Counted from the first letter of the stretch, positions 16,414-25,851 are shown. The stretch: DNA of 64,000 nt from Cellulomonas pakistanensis (GCF_016862755.1 NZ_BONO01000008.1:62001-126000), one strand, 5' to 3'. The notes: a model not told the origin generated them from the letters alone. Translations and numbers: made by a program.

Positions 16414-17583
16414 ATGTCGCACCTCCTGGCACCGGCGGCGGACGCCCCGTGGCCGACGACGGGCCGTCGCGCCGTGCGGGTCGCCTCCGTGCCGGCCGGG
16501 CACCCGTACGTCGCCAGGGTCACCGCCGCCACGGGCCTCGAGGTGCTGCCGGACCCGACCCCGCCCGGCGCCGAGCCGGGGCGCTGGTGGCCGCCGGTGG
16601 TGCTGGACCCGGCGTGGGTGGGGGCGCACGCGGGCGACGCGGACGTGCTGCACGTGCACTTCGGGACCGAGTCGTTCGCCCCCGAGCACCTGGCGCGCAC
16701 GCTCCGGGCCGCGCGGGACGCGGGCTGGCCGGTCGTGCTCACCGTGCACGACCTGGAGCACCCGCAGCTCACCGACCAGTCGGGGTACCGCGCGCAGCTC
16801 GACGTGCTCGTGCCGGGCGCGGACGCGCTCGTGACGCTGACCCCGGGGGCGGCGGCGGAGATCCGGGCGCGCTGGGGGCGGGACGCGCTGGTCGTGCCGC
16901 ACCCGCGGCTGCTGGGCGACGCGTCCGCCGCGGCGCACGCCACGGACCCCGCGCCGAGGGACGCCCCCGGCCCCGGCGCCGAGCGGGTCGTCGGCCTGCA
17001 CCTCAAGGACCTCCGCCCGAACGTCGACGCCGTGGGCGCGACGAGCGCGCTGCTGGCCGCGGTGGCGGACCTGCGGTCGTCGGGCGTCCCGGTGCGGGCC
17101 GAGGTGCGGCTGCACCGCCGCGTGCGGGACGAGGCGGCCCGCGACGAAGTCCGCGCGCTGTGCGCCGGGGCGCGCCCGGGCGTGGTCGACCTCGTCGAGC
17201 ACGAGCGCCTCGACGACGACGCCCTCGCGGCGGCGCTCGCGGGGCTCGACGCCTGCGTGCTGCCCTACGCGCACGGCACGCACTCCGGCTGGCTGGAGCT
17301 GTGCTGGGACCTCGGCGTCCCGGTCGCCGCGCCCGCCGTCGGGTACTACGCCGAGCAGCACCCCGACGGCTCGGTCGTCACGTCCGGCCCGGTCGGCGAC
17401 GCGGCGGGGCTGGCCGCGGCGCTCGGCGCGCTCCTCGGCGACCCGGCGTCGACCCGACCCGGCACCGCCGCCCGAGCGGCGCTGGTCCGCGACCGCCGCC
17501 ACGCCCGGCTCGCGGACGACGCGGCCGCGGCCGAGCGGCACGCCGCGCTGTACCGCGGCCTGCTCGCGGGGCGGACCCGGTGA
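16414..17583 (+). CDS. Glycosyltransferase-like protein (GT-B fold)
   Basis: A 389-residue protein. VLHVHFGTESFAPEHLAR and VLTVHDLEHPQLTDQ are typical of the first GT-B domain. HLKDLRPNVDAVGA and CVLPYAHGTHSGWLELCWDLGVPV correspond to the donor-binding half. The start is ATG 16414 behind GAAGGGAC. It heads a four-gene operon whose genes all overlap by the tetranucleotide GTGA. The sugar specificity is unknown and similarity to characterised enzymes is weak, so the family number is left open. Confidence 0.75.
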   Translation: MSHLLAPAADAPWPTTGRRAVRVASVPAGHPYVARVTAATGLEVLPDPTPPGAEPGRWWPPVVLDPAWVGAHAGDADVLHVHFGTESFAPEHLARTLRAARDAGWPVVLTVHDLEHPQLTDQSGYRAQLDVLVPGADALVTLTPGAAAEIRARWGRDALVVPHPRLLGDASAAAHATDPAPRDAPGPGAERVVGLHLKDLRPNVDAVGATSALLAAVADLRSSGVPVRAEVRLHRRVRDEAARDEVRALCAGARPGVVDLVEHERLDDDALAAALAGLDACVLPYAHGTHSGWLELCWDLGVPVAAPAVGYYAEQHPDGSVVTSGPVGDAAGLAAALGALLGDPASTRPGTAARAALVRDRRHARLADDAAAAERHAALYRGLLAGRTR

Positions 17584-18695
17584 CCGCCCGCCTGCGCGTC
17601 GTGGTCGTCGCGCCGCTCCGGTTCCCGATCCGGCAGCCGCACGCCGGCGGCCTGGAGTCGGCCGTGTGGAACGAGGTGCGCACGCTGCGCGCCCGGGGCC
17701 ACGAGGTCTCGCTGATCGCGGTCGAGGGGTCGGACTTCCTGGACGGCGGGCCCACCGAGTTCGCCCTGCCGACGCTCGACTGGCCGGCGGGCGCCCGCGC
17801 CACCGACTCGCACTACCCGGACGCGTACCTGGAGCGGTCGGTGCCGGCGCTCGACCGCGCGCTCGACGTGGTCGCGCGCCACCCGGACCGCTACGACGTG
17901 ATCTCGAACCACTGCCTGCACGGGCTGCCGCTGCGCCGGGCCGCCGCGCTCGGCGTGCCGATGGTGTCGACGCTGCACACCCCGCTGGAGGCCGAGCTCG
18001 TCGAGGCGGTGTCCCACGCCCGGGACACCCGGTTCCTCGCGGTGAGCGCGCACACCCGGCGCGAGTGGGCGCGGGCCGGCGTCGACGCGACGGTGCTGCC
18101 CAACGGGATCGACGCGGGCGACTGGCCGCTCGGTCCCGGTGGCGACGGGCTGGTCTGGTCCGGCCGGCTGGTGCCCGAGAAGGCGCCGCACCTGGCGATC
18201 GCCGCGGCGCGGCTGCTGGGCCGCGAGCTGACCATCGCCGGCCGGGTCGGCGACCGCGTGTACGCGGAGGAGCACGTGCTGCCGCACGTCGGCGAGGGCG
18301 TGCGCTACGTCGGCCTGCTGGGTCAGCCCGAGCTCGCGACGCTGATCGGCCGCAGCGCGGTCGCGCTCGGCACGCCGGTGTGGGAGGAGCCGTTCGGGCT
18401 GGTCGGGCCGGAGGCGCTGATGTGCGGCACCCCGGTCGCGGCGTTCGGCGCGGGCGGCATCCGGGAGATCGCCCGCACGGCGACCGGCATGACGGCGGTG
18501 CCGCGCGGCGACGTCGACGGCCTGGCCCGCGCGGCGGAGGCGCTGGCGGCACGGTCGTCGGCCGAGCCCGGGTTCCGGGCCCGGGTCCGGGACGCGGCGC
18601 GTCGGCACTACGGGCTCGACGCTCGCACCGACGCGCTCGAGCAGGTGTTCCGCGCGCTGGTCGCCCAGCGGCCGACCGCCGGGCTGATCGCGTGA
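17580..18695 (+). CDS. Family 4 glycosyltransferase
   Basis: A 371-residue retaining GT-B enzyme. HAGGLESAVWNEVRTLRARG is the classical N-terminal glycine-rich segment, SGRLVPEKAPHLAIAAARL opens the donor domain, and EEPFGLVGPEALMCGTPV holds the E-x7-E catalytic/donor motif. The GTG start at 17580 sits in the upstream stop. Co-translation with its neighbours suggests they build one glycan or glycolipid. Confidence 0.9.
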   Translation: MTARLRVVVVAPLRFPIRQPHAGGLESAVWNEVRTLRARGHEVSLIAVEGSDFLDGGPTEFALPTLDWPAGARATDSHYPDAYLERSVPALDRALDVVARHPDRYDVISNHCLHGLPLRRAAALGVPMVSTLHTPLEAELVEAVSHARDTRFLAVSAHTRREWARAGVDATVLPNGIDAGDWPLGPGGDGLVWSGRLVPEKAPHLAIAAARLLGRELTIAGRVGDRVYAEEHVLPHVGEGVRYVGLLGQPELATLIGRSAVALGTPVWEEPFGLVGPEALMCGTPVAAFGAGGIREIARTATGMTAVPRGDVDGLARAAEALAARSSAEPGFRARVRDAARRHYGLDARTDALEQVFRALVAQRPTAGLIA

Positions 18696-19708
18696 CACGC
18701 CGCACCGTCGCCTGGTACGTCCACCACCACGGGCTGGGCCACCTCGGGCGGCTGCGCGCGATCGCCCCGCACCTGGACGCCGACGTCGTCGCGCTGAGCT
18801 CGCTGCCCGAGCCGGAGGGCCTGCCCCCGCACGTCGACTGGGTGCGGCTGGACCGGGACGACGAGCCGGTCGCGGGTCGCCGGCCCGCGGACGCCGACCC
18901 CGCCGTGGGCGGTCTGCTGCACTGGGCGCCGCTGCTGCACCCGGGGCACCGGGGGAGGCTCGCGCGGATCGCCCGCGAGCTCGACGCGCGCGGGGCGGCT
19001 GCGGTCGTCGTGGACGTGTCGGTCGAGGTCACGCTGCTCGCCCGCCTGCTCGGCGTGCCGCCGGTGGTCGTGGCGCAGCCCGGCGTGCGCGACGACGAGC
19101 CGCACGCGCTCGGCCTGCGCGCCGCGGCCCGGGTGCTGGCGCCGTGGCCCGACGGGGTGGTGCCCGCCGCGCACCTGGAGCCGGTCCGGGACCGCGTGGT
19201 GTTCACCGGTGGGATCAGCCGGTTCGAGGGCCGGGTGCCGTCCGCCGTCGAGCGCGCGGGCGTGCTGGTGCTCGGCGGCCGGGGCGGCTCGGACGTCACC
19301 GCGGCGCACGTCGACGCCGCCGCGCGCGCGACGCCGGGTCGCCTGTGGACCGCGCTCGGTGCGGGCGCGGGCTGGTCGGACGACCCGTGGCACGCCCTCA
19401 CGGCCGCGGACACCGTGGTGTCGTTCGCCGGGCAGAACTCGGTCGCCGACCTGGCCGTCGCGGGCGCCCGCGCCGTCGTCGTGCCGCAGGACCGGCCGTT
19501 CGACGAGCAGGCCGTCACCGCACGGGCCCTGGCCCGCGCCGGGCTCGCCGTCGTCGAGCCCGCGTGGCCGGACCCCGGGCGCTGGCCCGAGGTCCTCGAC
19601 CGCGCCGCCGCCCTGCAGCCGGACTGGTCGGTGTGGGGGACCGCCGGCGCCGCGGCGCGCGCGGCGGAGGCGATCGACGGCGTCGCGCGGCGCGGGGGCC
19701 TGTCGTGA
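18692..19708 (+). CDS. Glycosyltransferase, MurG-like (family 28 C-terminal domain)
   Basis: A 338-residue protein. VAWYVHHHGLGHLGRLRAI matches the nucleotide-sugar loop of the MurG/GT28 group (H-G-x-G-H), and VSFAGQNSVADLAVAGARAV with VPQDRPFDEQ matches the C-terminal donor site. It is too short and divergent to be MurG itself, and no cell-wall genes surround it. The GTG start overlaps the previous stop, third in the operon. Confidence 0.78.
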   Translation: MTRRTVAWYVHHHGLGHLGRLRAIAPHLDADVVALSSLPEPEGLPPHVDWVRLDRDDEPVAGRRPADADPAVGGLLHWAPLLHPGHRGRLARIARELDARGAAAVVVDVSVEVTLLARLLGVPPVVVAQPGVRDDEPHALGLRAAARVLAPWPDGVVPAAHLEPVRDRVVFTGGISRFEGRVPSAVERAGVLVLGGRGGSDVTAAHVDAAARATPGRLWTALGAGAGWSDDPWHALTAADTVVSFAGQNSVADLAVAGARAVVVPQDRPFDEQAVTARALARAGLAVVEPAWPDPGRWPEVLDRAAALQPDWSVWGTAGAAARAAEAIDGVARRGGLS

Positions 19709-20514
19709 CCGCCGGGCGGCGGGCCGTCGTGACGCTCTGCTCGGCGCCGCGCGTCGACCACCTGCGCCGGCAGCTCGCGGCCGTCCGCCGGGACCCGTCC
19801 GTCCTGACCGTCGTGGTCTGGGTCGGCGCGGACGAGCCGCCGACGCTCGACGCCGACGAGGTGCTCCGGGTCCCGCCCGGCCCGGACGGGCTGCGGCTGG
19901 CGGCGGCGCGGAACGCGGGCGCCGACCGGGCCGTGGCGCTCGGCGCCGACCTGCTGGTGCTGCTGGACGCGGACTGCGTGCCCGGGCCCGCGCTCCTCGA
20001 CCGGTACGCCGCCGCGGCCGCCGCGCACCCCGGCGCGGTGCTGTGCGGGCCGGTCACCTACCTGCCGCCCGGCGCGGACGTCGACGACCCGGCGGCCCTC
20101 GCGGCGGCCACCGCCCCGCACGCCGCCCGGCCCGCGCCGGCGGACGGCGCGGTGCAGCTCGCCGGGCCGGACGAGCACGACCTGTTCTGGTCGCTGTCCT
20201 TCGCGCTCACCGCTCGGTGCTGGGCCGACGGCCCGCGGTTCGACGAGGGGTACGAGGGGTACGGCGGCGAGGACACCGACTTCGGCTACGCCCTGCGCGC
20301 GGCCGGGGTGCCGCTGGCCTGGGTCGGCGGGGCGCACGCGTACCACCAGCACCACCCGACGAGCAGCCCGCCCTGGCAGCACCTCGACGACGTCCTGCGC
20401 AACGGCGCGCGGTTCGCGCGGCGCTGGGGCCGGTGGCCGATGGAGGGCTGGCTGCGGGCGTTCGCGGAGGCGGGCGCGGTCCGCTGGGACGGCGGCACCT
20501 GGCGCCGCGCCTGA
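19705..20514 (+). CDS. Family 2 glycosyltransferase
   Basis: A 269-residue GT-A enzyme. LRLAAARNAGADRAVALGAD and LVLLDADCVPG (DAD at 88-90) form the metal and donor site; FDEGYEGYGGEDTDFGYAL carries the catalytic acidic pair. AYHQHHPTSSPP near the end is typical of this GT2 subgroup. It is last in the four-gene operon and converges on another glycosyltransferase gene only 13 bp away. No terminator is visible in that short gap. Confidence 0.86.
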   Translation: MTAGRRAVVTLCSAPRVDHLRRQLAAVRRDPSVLTVVVWVGADEPPTLDADEVLRVPPGPDGLRLAAARNAGADRAVALGADLLVLLDADCVPGPALLDRYAAAAAAHPGAVLCGPVTYLPPGADVDDPAALAAATAPHAARPAPADGAVQLAGPDEHDLFWSLSFALTARCWADGPRFDEGYEGYGGEDTDFGYALRAAGVPLAWVGGAHAYHQHHPTSSPPWQHLDDVLRNGARFARRWGRWPMEGWLRAFAEAGAVRWDGGTWRRA

Positions 20515-20527
20515 CCCGCGGCGCGCG

Positions 20528-21781
20528 TCAGGCGTGCACGGGGCCCAGGAGGTCGTCCGCCGCGTCGAGCAGGTCCGCCGCGACCGGGTCGGCCGTCCAG
20601 TGCTCCGCGCCCGCCGCCGCGCGGGCACCCAGCGAGGCCGCGAGCACCGGGTCCTCCAGCAGCCGCAGCAGCGCCCGCGCCAGCGCCGCCGGGTCCGCCG
20701 GCGGCACCATGAGGGCGTCCTCTCCGTCGGTGCAGAAGTCGTCGTAGCCGCTGCCGGTGGTGACGACCACGGCCGCGCCGATCGCCTTGGCCTCGAGGGC
20801 GGCGTTGCCGAACCCCTCCCAGCGGGACGGGCACATGGTCACCGCCGCCTCGCGGACCGCCCGGTACAGGGTGTCGTCGTCCACGTGCCCGAGCCAGGTG
20901 ACGCGGTCCCGGGCCTCCGCGGGCAGGGCGGCGAGCAGCGCCGCACGGTCGGGCTCGAACCGGCGGTCCCCGCTCGCCCCTGCGAGCACCAGGCGCGCCG
21001 TCGGGTGCCGCCGCGCGACCTCCGCGAACGCCGCGAAGGCGTCCGTGACGCCCTTGCGCCGCTCGAGCCGCCCCAGGAACAGCACCATCGGGTCGTCGCC
21101 CGCGGGCCAGCCCGCCGGCAGCGCGGCCGTCCCCGCGGCGCGCCGCACGTGCGCGACGTCGATGCAGTTCCGGACGACCCGCGCGGGCGGCAGGCCGGCG
21201 AACGCCTCCTCGGTCCACCGCTGCATCGCGCCCGAGATCGGCACCAGCCCCGCCGACCGGCGCACCTGCCGGTCCTCGAGCCGGCTCTGCACCGCGACGA
21301 CCGCGCCGCCGCGCAGCCCGAACGAGCGCGGCGTGAACCCGGCGACCTCGTTCGCGAGCCGCGTGCTCGTGGCCAGGTTCGTCAGCAGCGGGGCGCCGGC
21401 CGGCAGCGCGACCCCGAGCGCGGCCCACTCCGGCAGGAACACCCGGTCGTAGCCGCCCGCGCGGTACGCGCGCCGCACCGCGGCCGCCCGCGCGAGCAGC
21501 GCGGGCACCCGGGCGCGGGGCGGCCGGACGTGCCCGGCGAGCCGCACGCCGCGCAGGTCGGCGTCCGGCAGCAGCGGGCCGTCCGCGAGCACGAGCAGGT
21601 CGACCGCCGCGCCCTGCCGCACCAGCGCCGGGAGCAGGGACGCGTAGTGCCGCCCGATGCCGCCCGTGTACGGGGTGAGCCCGGCGTACTCGGTCGTCGC
21701 GACGAGCCAGCGGCCGCGGGTCGGCCGCGCGGCGGGGGCGGACGGGGTCGCGGGGGTGCTCAGGTGCAGGTCGGGGGCCAC
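20528..21781 (-). CDS. Family 4 glycosyltransferase
   Basis: A 417-residue GT-B enzyme. TPYTGGIGRHYASLLPALVR is the N-terminal loop, LFLGRLERRKGVTDAFAAF starts the donor domain, and CPSRWEGFGNAALEAKAIGA contains the E-x7-E motif. The GTG start at 21781 lacks a strong ribosome site. It faces the four-gene block end to end and is the seventh glycosyltransferase in 8 kb. A palindromic element lies upstream of it. Confidence 0.88.
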   Translation of the reverse strand: MAPDLHLSTPATPSAPAARPTRGRWLVATTEYAGLTPYTGGIGRHYASLLPALVRQGAAVDLLVLADGPLLPDADLRGVRLAGHVRPPRARVPALLARAAAVRRAYRAGGYDRVFLPEWAALGVALPAGAPLLTNLATSTRLANEVAGFTPRSFGLRGGAVVAVQSRLEDRQVRRSAGLVPISGAMQRWTEEAFAGLPPARVVRNCIDVAHVRRAAGTAALPAGWPAGDDPMVLFLGRLERRKGVTDAFAAFAEVARRHPTARLVLAGASGDRRFEPDRAALLAALPAEARDRVTWLGHVDDDTLYRAVREAAVTMCPSRWEGFGNAALEAKAIGAAVVVTTGSGYDDFCTDGEDALMVPPADPAALARALLRLLEDPVLAASLGARAAAGAEHWTADPVAADLLDAADDLLGPVHA

Positions 21782-21860
21782 GGCCCCATGCTGACCGACC
21801 CGGCGGCGCCCCGCCCGTCGACCGCCCCGCCCCGGTCCACCCTGGTCCCGCTCGGTGGCG

Positions 21861-21918
21861 TCGGGTGGAGCGTTCTGCCCGACACGCTTCGGCGAGTCGG
21901 GCAGAACTCTCCACTCGA
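21861..21918. repeat. Dispersed palindromic element, copy 2
   Basis: Arms 21861-21887 and 21892-21918 pair at 24 of 27 positions with a TTCG loop, a notably stable RNA tetraloop. The middle segment is GTTCTGCCCGAC, the variant shared with copy 3. It lies after the last gene of the arabinan operon (DUF624) and before the start of a glycosyltransferase gene on the same strand. Confidence 0.85.
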
Positions 21919-21947
21919 CGCCTGTCGGCGGCAGCGGCGGCCGGAGG

Positions 21948-22634
21948 TCAGGCGCTCGGCGTGCCGTCGATCGCGTCCAGGCGGCGGTCGACGACCACGC
22001 CCGTCAGGAGCACCGCCGCCGACGCGCCCAGGAGCGGGAGCAGCGGGGTCAGGTGCCAGCCGGCGAACGCCAGCGCCCCGAGGGTGACCAGCACGGCCAG
22101 CGCGGTCCCGGGCGAGGCCGCCGGCGCGAGCAGCAGGAACCGCCACGTGCGGCCGAACGGCTCGTCGTACCGGCGCAGCGCGGCGAGGAACCACGCGCCG
22201 ACCACCAGCACGCCCGAGCCGAGCGCGAGCAGCCCCGCGGCGGCGACGGCGGCGGGCCCGGTCCCTGCACCGGACGCGAGCAGCGGCAGCGCGAGCGCGT
22301 CCGCGGCCAGGACGGCGCCGACGACCAGCAGCGGCCAGCCCAGCCGGTTCGCCCGCCGGAAGCCCTCGCGGTACGCCGCCCCGAACGCGCGCGTCACCGA
22401 CTCCGGCGGGTCCCCGGCCGCCATCGCCGCGAGCACGGCCGACGCGGCGCCGAGCGCGGGCAGCACGCCCAGCACCACCCCGCCGAGCAGGGTGCCCGTC
22501 AGCACCAGCAGGTTGACCGCGACCAGCCGCGCGGCCGTGCGCAGCCAGCGCATGACCGCGCCGGCCCAGCCGCCGACGTCCTCGCCGCCCTCGTGCACGG
22601 GCACGCGGCGGCGCGCCTCCGTCGCGGCGCTCAC
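21948..22634 (-). CDS. DUF624 (YesL-like) membrane protein
   Basis: A 228-residue integral membrane protein with about five or six hydrophobic helices (LVAVNLLVLTGTLLGGVVLG, WPLLVVGAVLAADALALPL and others). The pattern, including P-ESVTRAFGAAYREGFRRANR, fits the DUF624/YesL family often found in carbohydrate ABC operons, where its role is unknown. The GTG start at 22634 overlaps the GH43 stop by 4 bp. It is the last gene of the arabinan operon on this strand, and palindromic copy 2 follows. Confidence 0.8.
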   Translation of the reverse strand: MSAATEARRRVPVHEGGEDVGGWAGAVMRWLRTAARLVAVNLLVLTGTLLGGVVLGVLPALGAASAVLAAMAAGDPPESVTRAFGAAYREGFRRANRLGWPLLVVGAVLAADALALPLLASGAGTGPAAVAAAGLLALGSGVLVVGAWFLAALRRYDEPFGRTWRFLLLAPAASPGTALAVLVTLGALAFAGWHLTPLLPLLGASAAVLLTGVVVDRRLDAIDGTPSA

Positions 22635-23995
22635 CGGTCTGCCCCCACCCGGGTGCCGACCGTCACCACGCCGGTCGCGGTGTCGAGGGCCGCGCCGGCG
22701 AGGGTGGCCCGCCCGCGCACGGCGTCCCAGGCCGGGAACACCACGGCTTCCACGGGCGCGGACGCCCCGTCCCACGAGAACCGCCCTCGTCCCAGTGCCC
22801 GCGCACCTGCGGGACCGTCGGGCCCGACCGCCCGCGTCGCCGACGCCGCGAACGCGTCGCCGCGCGTGAACCCCACCACCTCCCACGTCCCCGCCAGCTC
22901 GCCGACCGACGACGGCCACGCGGCCTCGTCGTCGACCTCGCGGCCGGCGCCCGCCCACGGCTGCGGCGACACCAGCGGCCAGCCACCGGCCGTCCAGGCG
23001 AGCCGGCGGACCTGCACCTCGTGCTTGGCGGGGTCGTCGGCGTCGCGCACGTGGTGCACGAGCAGCTGCCGTGCGCCACCGCTCGCCAGCGGCTCGGTCA
23101 GCACCGACGCGTGCCCGGGCGCCAGCCAGCCGCGCCCGCCGGCCAGCCGGTGCCCGCCCAGCACGACGCTGCCCACGGGGTCGGCCGCGACGTCGGTGGC
23201 GGAGCGGCCCCGGACGTCCGCGTACGGCCCGGTCACGGACGGCCCCGCGACGACGCGCAGGTGGTACGTGCCGAACAGGGAGTCGAACGACGTGAGCAGC
23301 GCGTACCCGCCGCCGGGCCGGGGGAGCACGAAGGCCCCCTCGACCGCGGCCTCGACGGCGTGCGGCCGCCGCGCGAGCAGCACCCCCGGCCCCGCCGACG
23401 GCCCGTCCGCGCCCAGCACCAGCCCCGACGCCGCGTCGAGCTCGAGCGCGTGGATCCCGCCGAAGAACGAGCCGTAGACGAGCCAGTGCCGCCCGTCGCC
23501 GTCGACCACCGCGTTCGCGTCGATGGCGTTCGGGCCGTCGGCGTCGTGCCGGCTGGTCACGACCAGCCCGCGGTCGGCCCACGGCCCGGCCGGGTGCGGC
23601 GCGGTGGCCAGGCCGATCGCGGAGGTCCGCGACCCGAACGTCGACGCCGAGTAGTACATCCGCCACCGGGCGTCGTCCGGCACCGGCACGGCGTCGGGCA
23701 CCCGGACCACGTCCGGCGCCCACAGCCCCGACGCCCCCGACCACGCGGCGGCGACGGCCGGCACCCCGGCCAGCGCCCAGCCGTGGAAGGTCCAGGTCAC
23801 CAGGTCGCTCGACCGCCGGACCTGCACGCCGGCCCGGGGCAGCGGCCCGTCGCCGGACGCGTCGGTGGAGAACAGCCAGTACGTGCCGTCGTCGTCGCGC
23901 ACGGCGGTCGGGTCGTGCGCGTGCCGCCCGCCCCACGCCGCGGCCTCGCCGAGCGCGGCGGCTCCGACCGCGGCCGCGGCCTGCGTCGCCGTCAT
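22631..23995 (-). CDS. Intracellular GH43 family glycoside hydrolase
   Basis: A 454-residue five-bladed propeller hydrolase without a signal peptide. Catalytic candidates are the Asp in HAHDPTAV (base, near residue 28), the Asp in NAIDANAVVD (pKa modulator) and the Glu in EAAVEGAFVLP (acid). GH43 enzymes here are expected to remove arabinose (or xylose) from imported oligosaccharides. The C-terminal part after about 330 may be an accessory domain. The ATG at 23995 overlaps the permease stop by 4 bp. It is cotranscribed with the ABC importer, which supports an intracellular role. Confidence 0.87.
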   Translation of the reverse strand: MTATQAAAAVGAAALGEAAAWGGRHAHDPTAVRDDDGTYWLFSTDASGDGPLPRAGVQVRRSSDLVTWTFHGWALAGVPAVAAAWSGASGLWAPDVVRVPDAVPVPDDARWRMYYSASTFGSRTSAIGLATAPHPAGPWADRGLVVTSRHDADGPNAIDANAVVDGDGRHWLVYGSFFGGIHALELDAASGLVLGADGPSAGPGVLLARRPHAVEAAVEGAFVLPRPGGGYALLTSFDSLFGTYHLRVVAGPSVTGPYADVRGRSATDVAADPVGSVVLGGHRLAGGRGWLAPGHASVLTEPLASGGARQLLVHHVRDADDPAKHEVQVRRLAWTAGGWPLVSPQPWAGAGREVDDEAAWPSSVGELAGTWEVVGFTRGDAFAASATRAVGPDGPAGARALGRGRFSWDGASAPVEAVVFPAWDAVRGRATLAGAALDTATGVVTVGTRVGADR

Positions 23996-24852
23996 CCCTT
24001 CGCCCCCGTCAGCGCGACCGACTCGATGATCTGCCGCTGGAAGATCAGGAACACGACCAGGATCGGCAGCAGCGCCACGAACGACGCCGCCATGATCAGC
24101 GGGTAGTCGCGCTGCGTGGCGTACTCGACGTTGAGGTTGGCGATGACCACCTGCAGCGTCTGCTTGGACTCGGTGTTCAGGTAGAGGATCGGCGCGAGGT
24201 AGTCGTTCCAGATCGTCATGAACCAGAGGATGAACTGCGCCGCGATGGCCGGGCGGATGAGCGGGAAGATCATCCTCCGGAAGATCTGCAGGTAGGACGC
24301 CCCGTCGATCTTGGCGGCCTCGACCATCGAGTCGGGGACGCTGGACAGGTACTGCCGCAGGAAGAAGATCATCACGATGTTGCCGAACAGCAGCGGCACG
24401 ATGAGCGGCAGCAGGGTGTCGACCCAGCCGATCTTCGAGAACATCACGAACTGCGGGATCATCAGCGTCGGGAACGGGATCATGAGCCCGGCCAGCAGGC
24501 CGAGGAAGATGGCGTTCTTGAACGGCAGCCGCATCTTCGCCAGCGCGAACGCGGCGAGCGACGACGTGACCGACCCGACGACCGTGACGGTGCCGGCGAC
24601 GACGATGCTGTTCCGGAAGCCCGACAGGATCGGCGCCTCGGTCCACATGCGCACGAACGTGTCCCACTGCGGGGACTCGGGGATCCACACCGGGGGCAGC
24701 GCGAACACCTCGCCCTTGGTCTTGAGGGCGGTGGTGGCCATCCACAGCAGCGGCGCGATCATGACGACCGCGCCGAGGGCGAGCACCACGAGCAGGACGG
24801 TGTTGACGAGGCGGTTCTGCGCGGCGGCGCCCCGCGGGGTCGTACGAGACAT
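23992..24852 (-). CDS. Carbohydrate ABC transporter permease (MalG/AraQ type)
   Basis: A 286-residue permease with six predicted helices. The EAA loop is MVEAAKIDGASYLQIFRRM (about 174-192), and FMTIWNDYLAPILYLN follows, typical of the family. AGGGCCGCCGTC before the ATG gives a weak ribosome site. It partners the permease 12 bp upstream and the binding protein at 25929, and probably imports arabino-oligosaccharides given the flanking arabinosidases. Confidence 0.92.
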   Translation of the reverse strand: MSRTTPRGAAAQNRLVNTVLLVVLALGAVVMIAPLLWMATTALKTKGEVFALPPVWIPESPQWDTFVRMWTEAPILSGFRNSIVVAGTVTVVGSVTSSLAAFALAKMRLPFKNAIFLGLLAGLMIPFPTLMIPQFVMFSKIGWVDTLLPLIVPLLFGNIVMIFFLRQYLSSVPDSMVEAAKIDGASYLQIFRRMIFPLIRPAIAAQFILWFMTIWNDYLAPILYLNTESKQTLQVVIANLNVEYATQRDYPLIMAASFVALLPILVVFLIFQRQIIESVALTGAKG

Positions 24853-24864
24853 GACGGCGGCCCT

Positions 24865-25851
24865 TCAGTCGATGCTGAACGAGTTGCGCCGGTTCAGGCG
24901 GAACTGGATCAGCGTGACGACGAAGACGATCAGCCCGAGCACGACGGCCATCGCCGTGGCGTAGCCCATCTGCTGGTACTTGAACGCCTTGCGGACGATG
25001 TAGTAGACGATCGACGCGGAGCTGAACTCGGGCCCGCCGGTCGGCGTCATGATGTTGATCTCGGTGAAGATCTGCGACCCCGCGATGACGTTGGTGACGA
25101 CGAGGAAGAACGTCACCGGCCGCACCATCGGCAGCGTGATCCACCGGAAGCGGTGGTAGCCGTTCGCGCCGTCGAGCGAGGCCGCCTCGTAGAGCGACCG
25201 CGGCACGGACTGGATGGCGGCCAGGTACAGCAGCATCGAGTACCCGAGGCCCTTCCAGACGGCCATGATGATGATCGCCGGCTTCACGGTGGCGGTGTTC
25301 TGCAGCCAGTCGGGGCCGTCGATCCCGAACCACGCGAGCACCTGGTTCACGAGGCCGAAGTCGCCGTTGTAGGCGAACTGCCAGACGATCGCGATGGCGG
25401 CCAGGGACGAGATCACCGGCACGTAGTAGATGGTGCGGAACGCGGTCTGCCCGGGGATCTTCCGGTTCAGCGCGATCGCCAGCAGCAGCGCCAGCACCAG
25501 GCCGATCGGGATCCCGATCATGTAGAACGCGGTGTTCCACAGCGTCTTGAGGAAGTACTCGTCGCCGAGCAGGGCCGTGTAGTTGTCCAGCCCGATGAAC
25601 TGCGGCGCGGTCAGGCCGTTCCACCGGGTCAGCGAGGCGTACAGCGCGTAGCCGAGCGGGTACAGCGTGAACACGAGGAACCCGAGCACGGGCGCGGCGA
25701 CGAACGCGGCGGCCCAGCGGTGCTCGGTGCGGTGCAGGCGGCGCATGGCCGCCCGGGCGCCCGGCGCGGACCGGCCGTCGTCGCCCGGCGGGACGACGCC
25801 GGCCGCGGGTGCGGCGGGGACGGGGGTGGGTTCGGCGGTGATCCGTGACAT
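24865..25851 (-). CDS. Carbohydrate ABC transporter permease (MalF/AraP type)
   Basis: A 328-residue permease with a polar N-terminus of about 45 residues, then six helices. The EAA loop is LYEAASLDGANGYHRFRWI (about 222-240). It begins 77 bp after the binding-protein gene. As in the other importer of this window, no ATPase subunit is encoded nearby. Confidence 0.92.
   Translation of the reverse strand: MSRITAEPTPVPAAPAAGVVPPGDDGRSAPGARAAMRRLHRTEHRWAAAFVAAPVLGFLVFTLYPLGYALYASLTRWNGLTAPQFIGLDNYTALLGDEYFLKTLWNTAFYMIGIPIGLVLALLLAIALNRKIPGQTAFRTIYYVPVISSLAAIAIVWQFAYNGDFGLVNQVLAWFGIDGPDWLQNTATVKPAIIIMAVWKGLGYSMLLYLAAIQSVPRSLYEAASLDGANGYHRFRWITLPMVRPVTFFLVVTNVIAGSQIFTEINIMTPTGGPEFSSASIVYYIVRKAFKYQQMGYATAMAVVLGLIVFVVTLIQFRLNRRNSFSID

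Noticed and set aside
16291..20628. Open frame of about 1445 codons antisense to the glycosyltransferase operon
   Set aside because: Low-complexity Arg/Pro composition, no motif, and the plus strand carries four clear enzymes with overlapping stops and starts.
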